DNA of 64,000 nt from Chelydra serpentina. Taxonomy: Eukaryota; Chordata; Testudines; Chelydridae. Position 1 is the stretch's first letter. Every line of letters starts with the position of its first letter. Under the pieces are notes generated by a model. It did not search any database. It worked only from the letters and a program-made list of their open reading frames with translations, and was not told the origin of the DNA. Location of the stretch: NCBI GenBank assembly GCA_037349315.1, contig JBAIAC010000027.1:3038001-3102000 (forward strand), given 5' to 3'. Positions 45,954 to 58,109 of the stretch are shown in pieces. Made by a program: the position numbers and the translations under genes.

Positions 45954-48464
45954 TTTTTTCCTTTTGCTTCTCTTTTCTATCCCATCACAAACACAGCAGG
46001 GAGTGCAGGATGGTATGTGCACAGTTACCCATTAGAGCCTCTGCTATACTGAGAAAAGCTTTTAGATGTGAGCGCGTCAATGCAATTTAGCTTTCCCAGA
46101 TATTGTAAGACTGCACCGTCCCTGCTTTCAGGCACTGAACAGAGACCTTAATGTGATGATGTGAACTGGGATGGCCTTGTAATCGGCTTGTTCACAAGTA
46201 AATCTCGATCAGTCCTTATGAACTGGTGCTAATCACAGGCACGTCTGCCTCCCACCCCACACCTCCTACCCCTGCAGCAGACTGCAACAGCACCAGTTAA
46301 ATGGATTGTAGATCAGTCCTTCTCTCTGAATTCAAAGCCTTTCTGTCTAAGGTCAGGCTGACAGGTAAAACAGTCTGAGGTGATGTAATAGAAACCAGGA
46401 ATATATTCTCAGGTAGCCCAGTCACATTTATTAATTATGATTTCCTAAGGTGATTACAAAGTATTTCCTGGGTGATTTCTTTCATGGGAGGAGAATTCTA
46501 ATTTAGAAAACCAAAACACCACTGAGGTTAATGCTGTTCCCCTGATTTAATTTTTTTTATATGTGTACCTCTTATATATTACTAAAATACTGCTGAAGGT
46601 GGAGTAGATCCAGGATCACAGGTTCTACATCTGCCCTTGGTACAGTAAAAACAGTGAACTAGAATGGGATATTTCAAAGCCTTTGGTGCAATAGCTGTTA
46701 TTTCAACAAAGCTAAAGATTTCCCCAAAGAATGATAAAAACACCGGCAGCACAAACCTCAATTGTGTGATAAATGTGCAGTTCACTGACCACAAGACTGT
46801 GGCTAGCAATAAAGAAAGCTAAAGCTCTAACCTGTCAGGCATGATTTTATAGCTAGGATGACAAAGGGCATCTTTTAAAGCTCATGAAATATAACAGTTT
46901 TGATACATTCCCTCAACTAATTTACCTGTAAATATAGGTTCTGAGATTGCAACAATGTGTGCCTCACCTCAAGATATATGGAAAGCATTAGCATGTAATT
47001 GACCTAATATGAATAACTAGTTAAGTTCCCATTAATGCAGGGCACATCTGCCAAGGCTCTGGCTGACTGCCAGTCTCCGGTGTCAGATGTAAACAGGAGA
47101 CATTTCCTAGGCTGCTTTCACCTTCTGTTGAGGATTAGCAAAAAAGAACTCCAAATCTTCTCCTTTTGCTAAAGGAAGTTTTGTTGGCTTCTAGCAAAAT
47201 AAATACCAGGCCACTCTTTGTAGCAGTGTCTCTAACTTTATGTGAACAGTCGTGCTGGGCAGAAGATAAAATCGACTGGCACAGCTTTAATGTGACGATG
47301 TTTGGCCCAAACTTGCGCTGCAAAGAAAATAATAGCTGGGATTTGTGTAAACTAGAAGACATTCCACTTAAAGTACAAAGGCTTGTACTGCAAATAACAC
47401 TAGATCTGCTTCCAAGTTTCCATGGAAATTCCATTTCTTACTCTTTTTTTTACTATTCCTCTCCAGTCCAAAAAGGGTTCTGATTAGACAATGCAGCACA
47501 TTTGCCCAGGCAGATCACAAGGTTTATCCAGGATTGATATCAGGCTGCTGAGAGGCTCAAACTCATTTTTCATATAATGGTTCATTGTTGTTAGATTTGT
47601 GTTTTTTTCCCTACCAAGGTAAACACACTTTACTGCATTTCCTCCTGTTTCATTTCTAATGAGCTCCTCTTACGTGGAGATTTGGTGGAAGGAAGTGACT
47701 CTGAAGGGTCATGGGAAAAATATATCCTTAAATAAACAGTGTGTGTGTCAGATTTGTGATGATCAGAAGTATCTAAAAAGTGCTCAAAGGATGAGTTTAT
47801 GTAACTGGAAATGTGAACCTTTGGATTAGGATTTGAAAATTTTTATCCAAAAGTAATACATTTAAATAATGTGTCTGACTCTACCAATTTAGCTTTATTG
47901 TGTTTATCTGAGTTGTAGATGGTCTTATTGATCTGAATTGCTCTAATGTGCCTAATGAACCAGTGCTGACGACACACACAATATAAATATGATTAATTAC
48001 CGTGAATTAACAGGATCTGCCTAAGAGATGAACAATAAAGCATACCAGTGGACAAGAACAGGGGTAAAATCTTGGCCCCATTGAAGTCCCACCTCAAAAC
48101 ATCCATTTGACTTCAGTGAGCCAGAATTTCATGCCAGCTCTTGCCTTGCTCCTTCTCAAACCTGAGGCTTTCTGACTGGGTGTGTTTGTGATTTTTTGGG
48201 AAGGGTCTCCTCATTTTCACCTGCCATTTCCTTTTTTCTGACCCCAGGGAAGACCGGACAGTGCTCTCTCTTCAGTTTATCAACTTGGTACCTTAAACTG
48301 GCCAAAAGGAGTCACTAGAGAGCAACATGAGACCCTCTTTCCTTCCACTCTAGTTTGCATCACTTTCAACACATTAAGGGCTGTCAAAATTGACAGTGCT
48401 CTGAACCTGGCAGGATCAGCCCTGTATACTGGTTTGATAGACTGCTAAACCACTCCCTCTAACC

Positions 48465-48833
48465 CAGCAGTTCTCAAACTGTGGGTCAGGACCCCAAAGT
48501 GGGTCGCAATCCATTTTTAGTGGGGTCACCAGGTCTGGCTTAGATTTGCTGTGGCCACGGGCCGAAGCTAAACCCTGAGCCGCACCACCTGGGGTCGAAG
48601 CCTGAGGGCTTCAGCCTAGGGTGACTGGGATCAGGTTACAGGCCCCCTTCCTGGGGCTGAAGCTCTTGGGCTTTGGTTTTGGGCCCCCTTCATGGGCCGG
48701 TGGAGCTCAGGCTTTGTCTTTGGCCCCCCATCCTGGTCCGTGGGGCTCAGGCTTCGGTCCCCACTCCGAGGGTCATGTAGTAATTTTTGTTGTCAGAAGC
48801 AGGTCGTGGTGCAATCAAGTTTGAGAGTCCCTG
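48465..48833. mobile_element. hAT-type MITE
   Basis: The left end cagcagttctcaaactgtgg and the right end reverse-complementing to cagggactctcaaacttg are inverted repeats. Interior 'gtgggtcaggaccccaaagt' and 'gtggggtcaccaggtctgg' fit a Charlie-like 'tctcaaactgtgggtc' family. A clean 8-bp duplication was not found. Confidence 0.65.
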
Positions 48834-49387
48834 CAGTAGTGTACTCTCCAGAAGCCCAGTTCAGTTTGTGCTATCTTCCACCTTCAGTGTTGCCAGCCTG
48901 ACTCTGCACTATTAAAGTCAATGGGATTTTTGCTACTAAGTGGTAAAAGAATTGGGCCCTAGAATGGCATCAGTTCCAATGGCTGCATATTTCCGGGAGG
49001 AATTAAGTGATTGCTATATCCCTTATTTACCTCACAAGAGTGCTGAGAAGCTTCTTTAATATTTGTAAAGATTTTCTTTAATTAATAGGGATCTTTGTAG
49101 TAAGGATTAGAGATCCTCAGGTGAAAGGTGCTGTAGAAATTCAGTGTAGTATAAAGTAAGCAACCTCCTGGTTTGAGACCATTTCATAATAACCCCATTC
49201 AGTTGAGTACAGTTTTGTTTCACCTTTATTAGAAAACAGCCTTTGTTAAGCAAGTGATCGCTTCAGACAGGTTTCACTTAGATGTGGTAGGACTCTTGAA
49301 ATTTGTATTTAGTTTTGTTTCGGGGAGGCATTGTAATAATGTGTGGTTTTAAAAAAAACCTGATTTGTCTGTATCATTAAAGGATCT

Positions 49388-49580
49388 AGGCCAAGAGTTT
49401 CAAAAATAGATGCCTAAAGTTAGGCTCCTAAATCCGTATTTAGGCTTCTAAATAAATGGCCTGGTTTTCAAAAGTGCTGGGCATACAGCACCTGCTGAAA
49501 TCACTGGCAGCACTTTTGAAAATCAGGCCATTTATTTAGGCGCCTAACTTCAGTCTCCTGGTTTTGAAAACTTTGGTCCT
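49388..49580. repeat. Long palindromic repeat (MITE-like)
   Basis: Outer arms aggccaagagtttcaaaaat and the inverted attttgaaaactttggtcct-like end enclose a second pair, 'gcctaaagttaggctcctaa' and 'ttaggcgcctaacttcagt', and a third, 'aatggcctggttttcaaaag' and 'cttttgaaaatcaggccatt'. The ~190-base unit could fold into one long imperfect hairpin. Similar sequences recur in reptile introns as I recall. Confidence 0.75.
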
Positions 49581-50984
49581 ATTGATAGTTGGTTTTTTTA
49601 AGCTCTTTTTGGGGTTAGGAAGCTGTCCTTTGCCCTCCAGGAAAATTACTTTCCAGTGCAATGGCTTTGTTGTGGTAAGTTTTGTTTAACCATTTTGTCA
49701 TAAGTGTGATGCTTTTCCCAGAATAGAAACCTGCCCCTTTGACTTCACTGGGGCTCTTGTGAGCCCATCTCCTTTCTCAGTTTTCCAGCATCATTCATTT
49801 CCTTGATTTTTCACAAAAGAGAAGGGGCTGTGGCAAAAGGGATAGCCACCCTTTCAGTGTTAAAGGGACACGTCCCCCAGATCACCCCTGAGAGCGATGA
49901 GCTCTCATTTATCAGTTGCGGCTTTTCAAAACATGTGAGAACCCTGCTTCAGATGTAAACACAGACCTTGTCAGACGCTGTTTCTGTAGAGTCACAGCAG
50001 GATTTGATATAGAGCGAGTAAGCCAGCCAAAGAAGCCAAAAAATCTGACTAAAAGCAGGGGGAAAGTGGAGGAGAGTTAATAAAAGACAAAGAAACCCAA
50101 TCAGAACAAATGCAAAGAACCACATTTTTTACTTGTATGACTTCAGCTTGTTAATGCTCAAGATTATTTCAGCAAAGTAACAACTGCTAAACACTGAAAC
50201 AAAATATTAGATAATCAATATAGAAAGTTGCGATGGAAAAATCTGTTAGACATTATTTAGTCCATAACCCCTCCCTCCTCCCCCAGCCTGTGTAGGGTTA
50301 ATAGTAATTGAGTTGAATCAAGGTAGTCAGCCCTGGTAAGGTAAAGGCAATATTAAGAAAACCTAACAAATGTGCTTTAGAAATCTGATAAAGTTGGCCT
50401 TTGCCTTCAGGGCAGAGGGCATGGGGCAGGGAAATCCACTCACCTCCTGTTTTTAAGATAGCGATAGAAATCACACACAGACCCCCTCATTGTTTATTGT
50501 GGTAACTGTTAAAGCCTTGAGATTTTGTAATTATTGTTGTTTTTGACCTCCCCCACAAGTATTCTATGTGCTTTAAAGACATGTAGAAAACAGGTCCGAG
50601 CTCTGCCAATCATTCTCTGTTTTCATCTTTCTATGATACAAACAAATGAACTTCCCAGCACCTAACAGGATCCTCTGTTTTGTTAACTTTTTCAACTGTG
50701 CCCCTGAGGAGAGGAGTGTCTTTTTGGTTTTGCTGATTTCCAATAGACTACTCAGGGTTTCAACTGCTGTCCTGCTCCACTGAATATAGCCACGGCAGAC
50801 ATTTTTGATGGTGCCAGTAAGTTGCTCACGTGGACACTGTGAAGGAGGCAAAGTGACAGTGAGAAATGCTATGAAAAATGATGTGCTAGATTTAAATTCT
50901 ACATGAATGTCACAGTGAAAATAGCCCCTACTTTGTACAGTAACACATCAATAACACCAAGTATTCCAATCCGAACTTGCAGCA

Positions 50985-51215
50985 TGGTCTAGTGCTCAGA
51001 GAAGCAGGGCCAAGAGTGAGGATTCCCATGCTCTATTCCCAGCTGTGCCACTGATTTGCTGGGTGACCTTGGGTAAGTCACTTGTCCTTTCTGTCCCTCA
51101 GTATTTTTATCTGTGAAATGGAACTCATGTTTACTTATCTGCCTCGCAGGAGGTGTGGGGGGTGTTGTGCGTGTGGCTTAATTAATGTTTGTTAAATACT
51201 TTGAAATACATTATT
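50985..51215 (+). repeat. MIR SINE
   Basis: 'Ccagctgtgccactgatttg', 'gggtgaccttgggtaagtca', 'cttgtcctttctgtccctca' and 'tctgtgaaatggaactcatg' follow MIR order. Sense orientation relative to PIGL. Confidence 0.85.
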
Positions 51216-53618
51216 ATTCCTCCAAAGGTAGCCACAGACAGGCTGAGATGCAAAAGGAGGTGGCCTGGCCTATGTCATGTAGATAATCTGAGTGTAAAGC
51301 ATATATGTTCATAAATGGAAACTAGTAAATCACAAGGAAAGGTATTCCTGTGGCATAGAACTGGTGTAACTCTTAAAGGCCATATATAGCACTGCATTTT
51401 ATGACCACATTCACTTACAAAACCAGAACTGCTTTGGGAAGCAAACCTTACATGTTTTCTTAGCTGTTGGTGGTAGTAATAATTCCTGTTGAGTTGGATG
51501 ACTTCATACAGAATTATTAAGGCCAAAGGTTCATGTGCTCCTCTATACTCCCCTTGATGTTGATTAAAATGCAATTATAGCCCAGAGCTGAAAATGCTTA
51601 TGGTTTCTTGGAGCTATTGGTGCTCTACTTTTTCTATGAAGGTAGTTGCTTTTATTGAATCTGCCTCTCCCCAGCAGGGCTGCCTGATACCACTGTTTTC
51701 TAGCAGCATAGTGTTACATGAGATAACTGGCTCCCTTTCCCTCTGAGATTTACACAGTTACCTCTGTCATATATCAAACCCCATTGTTGTTTGCAACCCC
51801 GCATCTGTCCCCTAAACTGGCTCTTGCATTTCCAGTTACCAATGCAACACACTGTTGTTACTTTGCAAAAAAGGTGAGACTGAATATAACCATGCCTGTG
51901 GAATGGGTCCATAGCATGTTTAAAAAGTCCAGCAGTATGATTAGAAATCCAGCAATAATTAAAATAAATAATAGTAATATATTTACATTTATGTAGCCCC
52001 ATTACTCCAAGGAGCCAGATTCCTTTAAAGACTCTAATCTGTATGTAGATCTTTCTGTGGCCATTCACGGTCTCTGTATTGTTTTCTCTATCCACTTGGT
52101 CCGTAAGACCCAGGTATTATGCCCCATTTCTTCCTCTGTTTTGGACAGGAAATGAGGAAGAAGACTGTATCCAACTGAAGCTGCAGGGGGAATTTAGGGA
52201 AGCAGAGCAGAGATGCCCTTGTGGGAATTTGGTCAGGACACAATAGTTTAACATCCCAACGCTTGCAGAACCTGCCATGGGATGTTTAATGGTCAGGACT
52301 CCTGTTTTATCGCTCATCATAGAAGTACCCCACTTCTGAGTGGTGTTCAGGATGTTCTCTGGGATCCCTCACTCTCCTCTGCCTCTTTGCTTCCTCCACC
52401 ACTGCTCACTCCAATGCACTGTGTTGTGGCAATACTACCTCTGTCTGGCGGGGGTAGTTAGCGGTCCTGTTTGTCAGCACATGGTTCGCTGGAGGGCAAC
52501 GCAAGGTGTTCCTCACGCTAAGCTGAACACACTGCCTCCCCTGTGTTCCTAGTGCACCAGCTGTCCTGTATCTAAAATTATCCTCAGCTCTTGAGAATCC
52601 ACTCCTTCCTATTTCATCCAGCATATTCAAAATATCCCTGAAATTGTTTATCTCCATCCAGCTCTGTAGAACTTCTACAATTAGCCCAATTAAAAAAGCT
52701 AATTGGGAAGCACCAAATTACTTGAGACGGACAGTCATCAGATTAAAGTTGTTTTCGACAATTATACCCAAAAGTCTCCTTTGAAACTTGACTAATTATA
52801 ACAACCTATTTATTTTCCCAGTTATGTTGTGAAACAACAAAGCATGTTTTGCTAACAGTCCCCAACTACGAACACAAGGAGTGACAGCTGCAGAATGAAA
52901 AGTGCTTCCCTTCCACACTCGGAAGATTTGCTACATTTACAGTATATGCTGCAATGTTTTGCAAACATCTCTGCTAGAGACTCATGTTAGCATCTACCTG
53001 AAGTTACAGCACACCTACCTTAGTGTTGGGATGATTCAGCAGAGAAAATAAAATGGTCTCAGTCAGCAAGGGCTTTTCTTAAGGGAATAACTTTTATAAC
53101 AAGCAATCACAATACATTATCATAAGCAGAAAGAGTAAACAGAAAATTCCCTAGCCTGGGATTCAACCCAGCTCTATAAGTCCCTTGGCTAGAAAACTTG
53201 CTCAGTGGGGGAAAAAAGACATAGCTACCTATCTTTCTCTTCAATAGCCACTCTTATTGTTCTATCCCAGTGCTTGTGCAAAGAGTTTGAGTTAACTCCT
53301 TGTTCACCAGGAATCATGTAGTTTCCTTGCATCTTCTCAGCACTGTTTTAATAAGGTCCCAATTACATTATGAAATGAGCAATTGCAAGGTCCAAGGCTA
53401 TAGAACAGGTTGGGGACACAGTCCAGTTGCATCTACACTGCGCGACTGAACTGCATGTTCACTTTGTCGAGCAGCTACCATGTTGCAAACAGGGCTGACT
53501 TTATGCAATGTGCAGTTATTCACACCCCCAGTTCAATCCAATGAGGTGCTGAGCTGCCTACATTCCTATGGTGCTCAAGGGTCAGAATTCTTAGAGGATT
53601 TGGCCCGTCCTTCTAGTT

Positions 53619-53962
53619 CAGGGGTCTCAAACATGCGGCCCGCGGGCCAGTTGTTCTGGCGGCGGGAACTGCCTGGGGGTAAAAAAAAAAGGGGGGGGGG
53701 GGAGGGGTGTGAGGAACCCAGCGGGCCGCAGGGAAGAGCTCCACGGGCCACATAGGAAGAGCTTCGCGGTTTCCGGGAGGGAGGGGAAGGAGTGGGAAGC
53801 TGTGCGCACAGGGGAGGAGGCGGAGAAGGGGCGGGGCCTAATGGAAGGGGTAGGGTGGGGTGGGGCCGGGGGCAGCGAGGGGGCGGGGTCAGTGATGCGG
53901 CCCTCGGGCCAATGCACTAGTCCTCATGCGGCCCTCATGGTAATTTGAGTTTGAGACCCCTG
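53619..53962. mobile_element. hAT-type MITE with perfect 8-bp target duplication
   Basis: A 344-base element with perfect 14-base inverted ends (caggggtctcaaac and gtttgagacccctg) flanked by identical ttctagtt copies (53611-53618 and 53963-53970). Near both ends 'atgcggcccgcgggcca' and its counterpart 'gatgcggccctcgggccaat' occur. An A10 plus G-rich tract lies at 53681-53705. The intact ends and duplication make it the youngest-looking insertion in the window. Confidence 0.92.
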
Positions 53963-55767
53963 TTCTAGTTAATGTATTTGTTCATTTGTTTGTTGGTAAA
54001 ATTGTAGACATTACCTCTTTGCTGCCACATAGACTCTGGGAGTCTAGAAGTATATAGCTCTGCCCAGAGGCCTTTATTATTAATGCTATATTCTTCATGA
54101 CATTGAAACAAATCTCTTGTTATAGTGCCTATTTATCTTTGTCTAACTTTGGTAGATACGAGAGAGTCATTAGAGATTTTACTGTTTATAGAATAACCTT
54201 CGGAGAAGAGCCTTGGCAGTGAAGCTCTTATTAGGCCAGTTAATGGCTAAAGATTATCTGTTTTCAAGTACAAGGCATGATGTCAAAGACAGTAGAGCTG
54301 CTTTAAACCACACGACCCACTGTGTGGCCAAGTGCCGGCAACATCATCCTGACTTTCTTCAGTTTATTTTCAAAATTCCCATTAAAAACACAAAGCATCT
54401 CCTGAGCTGGCCATAGTGCCCCTGAGGGGCGGGTGGACGCACATTGCAATATTCTCAAGTAAACCCCTCTCCAGCTGAGTAAAGGAGCAGAGATGATGAG
54501 CTCCAGAAGGAGGGTCTCCTCAACCCTGGGGCCTTCAAGAGGGGGAGTAAAGGGTGGGGAAATGGAGGAAATTCCTTAGAGCTTCCCATCACCCTAAAAA
54601 AAGTTGCAAAGCATTTAATCAGGGACTTTTCCAGTTCTTTTATTTAAAGAGACAATATCCGGTTACAAATCATATTTTAAAAATGGTTGACTGTGTCCAG
54701 TTCACTCATCTGAGATAATACAATTAAACTAGGCATGTACAGTTTCAGGGTCTCATGCAGCAATACAAATTCAGTGTTCGGACTGGAGACACTGCAGAGA
54801 CTCTTTTCTTTGGGATGTTAGTAGCAATGTTTCTATTGATCTTGAGTTTTATAAAACCTCATTTTTACAAAACCTACCTCTTGGCCTATATTGGGCCTAA
54901 CTGTTTCTTTTAGGTAGCCCTCTTTGATCTGGAGAATCTTGCACAAAGCTTGTCTCAGACCGGCATTTCTTTCCTTGGGGGCACTTCCTTGCCCAGTTGA
55001 AGTCAGTAGGAGTTTTGCCATTGACTTCAATGGGACAAAGATTTGGGATTCTAGCAGTCAATTAGAGGAGGCAAAGTCTTGCTTTAGAAATGTTAGTGTA
55101 GATAGAGTTGGAAAAGTGACTGTACAATGGACATTGCATCAAATGTATTTTCCCATAATGACCTTTCTGTTCAAATTGTCTCTGTTTACATACAAATCAA
55201 ACACTGGTTTGTCTAACTGCCAGCACTGCAGACTCAGTCTGGGATCTGAAAATCCAGCTGTGTCTTTCTGCCCCCGACATCCTTACCAGGAATAAAGGTT
55301 CTGCGGTTGGGATTTGGCTAACATTGTTGATGATGTGTGAGCCAGAATTGAATTGAGCCTGTTCTTCCTCTGAAAGACAATAGGAATAAAACTTTTTTGT
55401 GTCAATAAAATGAGCAGATACTCAAAGCCCCACAGGAAGCAGATGAGTTGAGTAAGAAGATGCCCTTTTTCTGTAGTCACTTTTCAGATGCTAGCCAATG
55501 TTAATAATGAGGCTTTGGAGAATTTAGGCTCTTGTTTCTTCAGGAACCTTTATGGGGTTTACCTATGTAAAATGCTGCAACCCTGAAATAGACTGAACTA
55601 TGTCTCTCATTGAAGCAGGTGCATAGTCGCTAGATTTCCCATTCATCATTTTCAAGTTAACAGAAAGACCCAGTGCTAGTTGCTGGGTTTTAACTGGTCT
55701 CTTCCGAGCCAGCACTCTCTTAACATCTTTTCCTCATGTCAACTCAAAAAGTGAGGACTGAGGGGTA

Positions 55768-56474
55768 TCATAAGAACACAAGAATGGCCTTACTAGGTCA
55801 GGCCAGTGGTCCATCTAGCCTAGTATCCTGTCCTCTGACAGTGACCAGTGCCAGATGCATCAGAGGGAATGACCAGAACAGAACAATTCTTGACTGATCC
55901 ACCCCTGTCGTCCAGTCCCAGCTTCTGGCAGTCAGAGGTTTAAGGACACAAGGATTATGCTTTCCAGTGTGCATTACTTTGCACTTATCAACTTTGACTT
56001 TTATCTGCCATTTTCTTGCCCAGTCACCCAGTTTTATGAGATCCCTTTGTAACTCTTTGCAGTCAGCTTTGACGTAATTATCTAGATTAATGTTGTAGCA
56101 TCTGAAAATGTTGCCACCTCACTGTTCACCTGCTTTTCCAGATGTTTTATGAATATGTTGAACAGCACAGGTCCCTTTACAGATCCTTGGGGGCTCTATT
56201 ATTTACCACTCTCCATTGTGAAAACTGACCATTTTATTCCTACCCTTTGGGTTTCTATCTTTTAACCAGTTACTGATCCCTCTTATCCCATGACTGCTTA
56301 CTTTGCTTAAAGCCTTTGGTGTGTGATCTTGTAAAAGGCTTTCTGAAAGGCCAAGTACACCAGATCAACTGGATCACCCTTGTCCACATGGTTGTTGACA
56401 CCCTCAAAGAATTCAAATGGATTGGTGAGGCATGATTTCCCTTTAAAAAGCTATGTTGACTCTTCCCTAACATA
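55768..56474 (-). mobile_element. CR1 LINE copy A, 3' part
   Basis: Minus-oriented CR1 beginning (3' end) 'ataagaacacaagaatggcc', 'ggtccatctagcctagtatc', 'ctgacagtgaccagtgccag', then RT-coding sequence that on the minus strand resembles VDLVYLAFQKAF with a degraded frame. At 56474 it is interrupted by copy B and resumes at 58110. The frame is broken throughout. Confidence 0.85.
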
Positions 56475-58109
56475 GAACCATAGGACTGTAAGAGACCTCG
56501 AGAGGTCATCTAGTCCACTCCGCTGCACTCATGGCAGGACTAAGTATTGTAGACCATCCTTGACAGGTGATTGTCTAACCTGCTCTTAAAAATCTCCAAT
56601 GATGGAGATTCCACAACCTCCCTAGGCAATTTATTCCAGTGCTTAACCACCCTGACAGTTAGGAAGTTTTTCCTAATGTTCAACCTAATTTGCCCTTGCT
56701 GCAATTTAAGACCATTGCTTCTTGCTCTATCCTCAGACATTAAGGAGAACAATTTTTCTCCCTCCCCTTGTAACAACCTTTTATGTAATTGAAAATCGTT
56801 ATCATGTCCCCTCTCAGTTGTCCCTTCTCCAGACTAAACAAACCGAATTTTTTCAATCTTGCCTCATAGGTCATGTGTTTTCTAGACCTTTAATCATTGT
56901 TGTTGCTTTTTGAACTTTCTCCAGTTTGTCCTAATCTTTCCTGAAATGTGGCACCCAGAACTGGACACTGTACTCCAGATGAGGTCTAATCAGCACAGAG
57001 TAGAATGGAAGAATTACTTCTCGTGTCTTGTTACAACACTCCTGCTAATACATCACAGAATGATGTTTGCTTTTTTTTGAAAGAGTGTTACACTGTTGAC
57101 TCATATCTAGCTTATTGTACACTATGACCACCAGATCCCTTTCCGCAGTACTCCTTCCTAGACAGTTATTTCCCATTTTGTATGTGTTAAACTGATTGTT
57201 CCTTCCTAAGTGGAGGACTTTGCATTTGTCCTTATTGAATTTCATCCTCTTTACTTCAGACCATTTCTCCAGTTTGTCCAGATCATTCTGAGTTATAATC
57301 CTATCCTCTAAAGCATTTGCAACCCCTCCCAGCTTGGTGGTATCTGCAAACTTTATAAGTGAACTCTCTATGCCATTTTCAAAATCATTGATGAAGATAT
57401 TGAACAGAACCAGACCCAAAACTGATCCCCATGGGACCCCTCTCAATATGCCCTCCCAGCTTGACTGTGAATCACTGATAACTACTCTCTGGGAACTGTT
57501 TTCCAACCAGTTATGCACCCACTTTGTAGTAGCTCCATCTAGATTGTATTTCCCTAGTTTATTTATGAGAAGGTCATGCAAGATAGTATCAAAAGCTTTA
57601 CTAAAGTCAAGATATACCACATCTACTGCTTCCCCCCATCCACAAGGCTTGTTACCCTGTCAAAGAAAGTTTTTAGGTTGGTTTGACATGATTTGTTTTT
57701 GACAAATTCATACTGATTCTTACTTATCACCTTATTATCTTCTAGGTGTGCCCAAATTGTTTGCTTAACTATTTGCTCCATTATGTTTCCGGGTACTGAA
57801 GTTAAGCTAACTGCTCTATAATTCCCAGGGTTGTCCTTATTTCCCTGTTTATAGATGGGCACTATATTTGCCCTTTTCCAGTCCTCTGGAATCTCTCCCG
57901 TCTTCCATGACGTTTCGAAGATAATCACTAATGGCTCAGATATCTTCTCAGTCAGTTCCTTGAGTATTCTAGGATGTATTTCATCAGGCCCTGGTATCTT
58001 GAAGACATCTAACTTGTCTATGTAATTTTTAATGTGTTCGTTCCCTATTTTAGCCTGTGATCCTACCTCATTTTCACTGGCATTCACTATGTTAAACATC
58101 CAATGACTA
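56475..58109 (-). mobile_element. CR1 LINE copy B, nested in copy A
   Basis: A 1.6 kb 5'-truncated CR1 in minus orientation, its 3' end at the left ('catagaaccataggactgt', 'gaggtcatctagtccactcc'). It is flanked by an 8-base direct repeat ctaacata (56467-56474 and 58110-58117), partly shared with the CR1 terminal repeat. It splits copy A cleanly: the A sequence on the two sides becomes collinear when B is removed. It carries the reverse-transcriptase region in two frames. Confidence 0.85.
57045..58099 (-). pseudogene. CR1 reverse transcriptase relic
   Basis: Two adjoining minus-strand frames give RT motifs in order: GPDEIHPRILKEL, WKRANIVPIYKQG, NYRAVSLTSVPGNIMEQ, then after a stop near 57622 VYLDFSKAFD (motif A with its catalytic Asp), GVPWGSVLGLVLFNIFIND (motif B) and IKFADTTKLGG (motif C). 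Motif C should read FADD; here the second catalytic Asp is Thr, so the enzyme is inactive even apart from the stop. KCKVLHLGRNN and AERDLVVIVYNKLDMSQQC follow. The endonuclease domain is absent through 5' truncation. Confidence 0.9.

Larger units (their letters stand above)
44836..45955. mobile_element. hAT transposon remnant with internal inversion
   Basis: The left terminus is agggctgttgattaatcgca followed by inverted 'attaatcg' motifs, a terminus I associate with an abundant reptile hAT family. The transposase is split across strands: the C-terminal dimerisation domain is on the minus strand (45430-45250) and the central region is on the plus strand (45500-45953). Both halves end at the same sequence, gtcatcagcatgga (left copy inverted near 45470, right copy near 45935). 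No right terminal repeat was found, so that side is truncated. Confidence 0.75.

Noticed and set aside
47166..47483. 105-codon plus-strand frame with Cys/Trp-rich protein
   Set aside because: No splice signals, no recognisable domain and no paralogue that I know; length is compatible with chance in AT-rich DNA.
49388..49580. microRNA precursor
   Set aside because: The hairpin is too long and multi-armed and has MITE-like symmetry. There is no single ~22-nt duplex with miRNA-like features.
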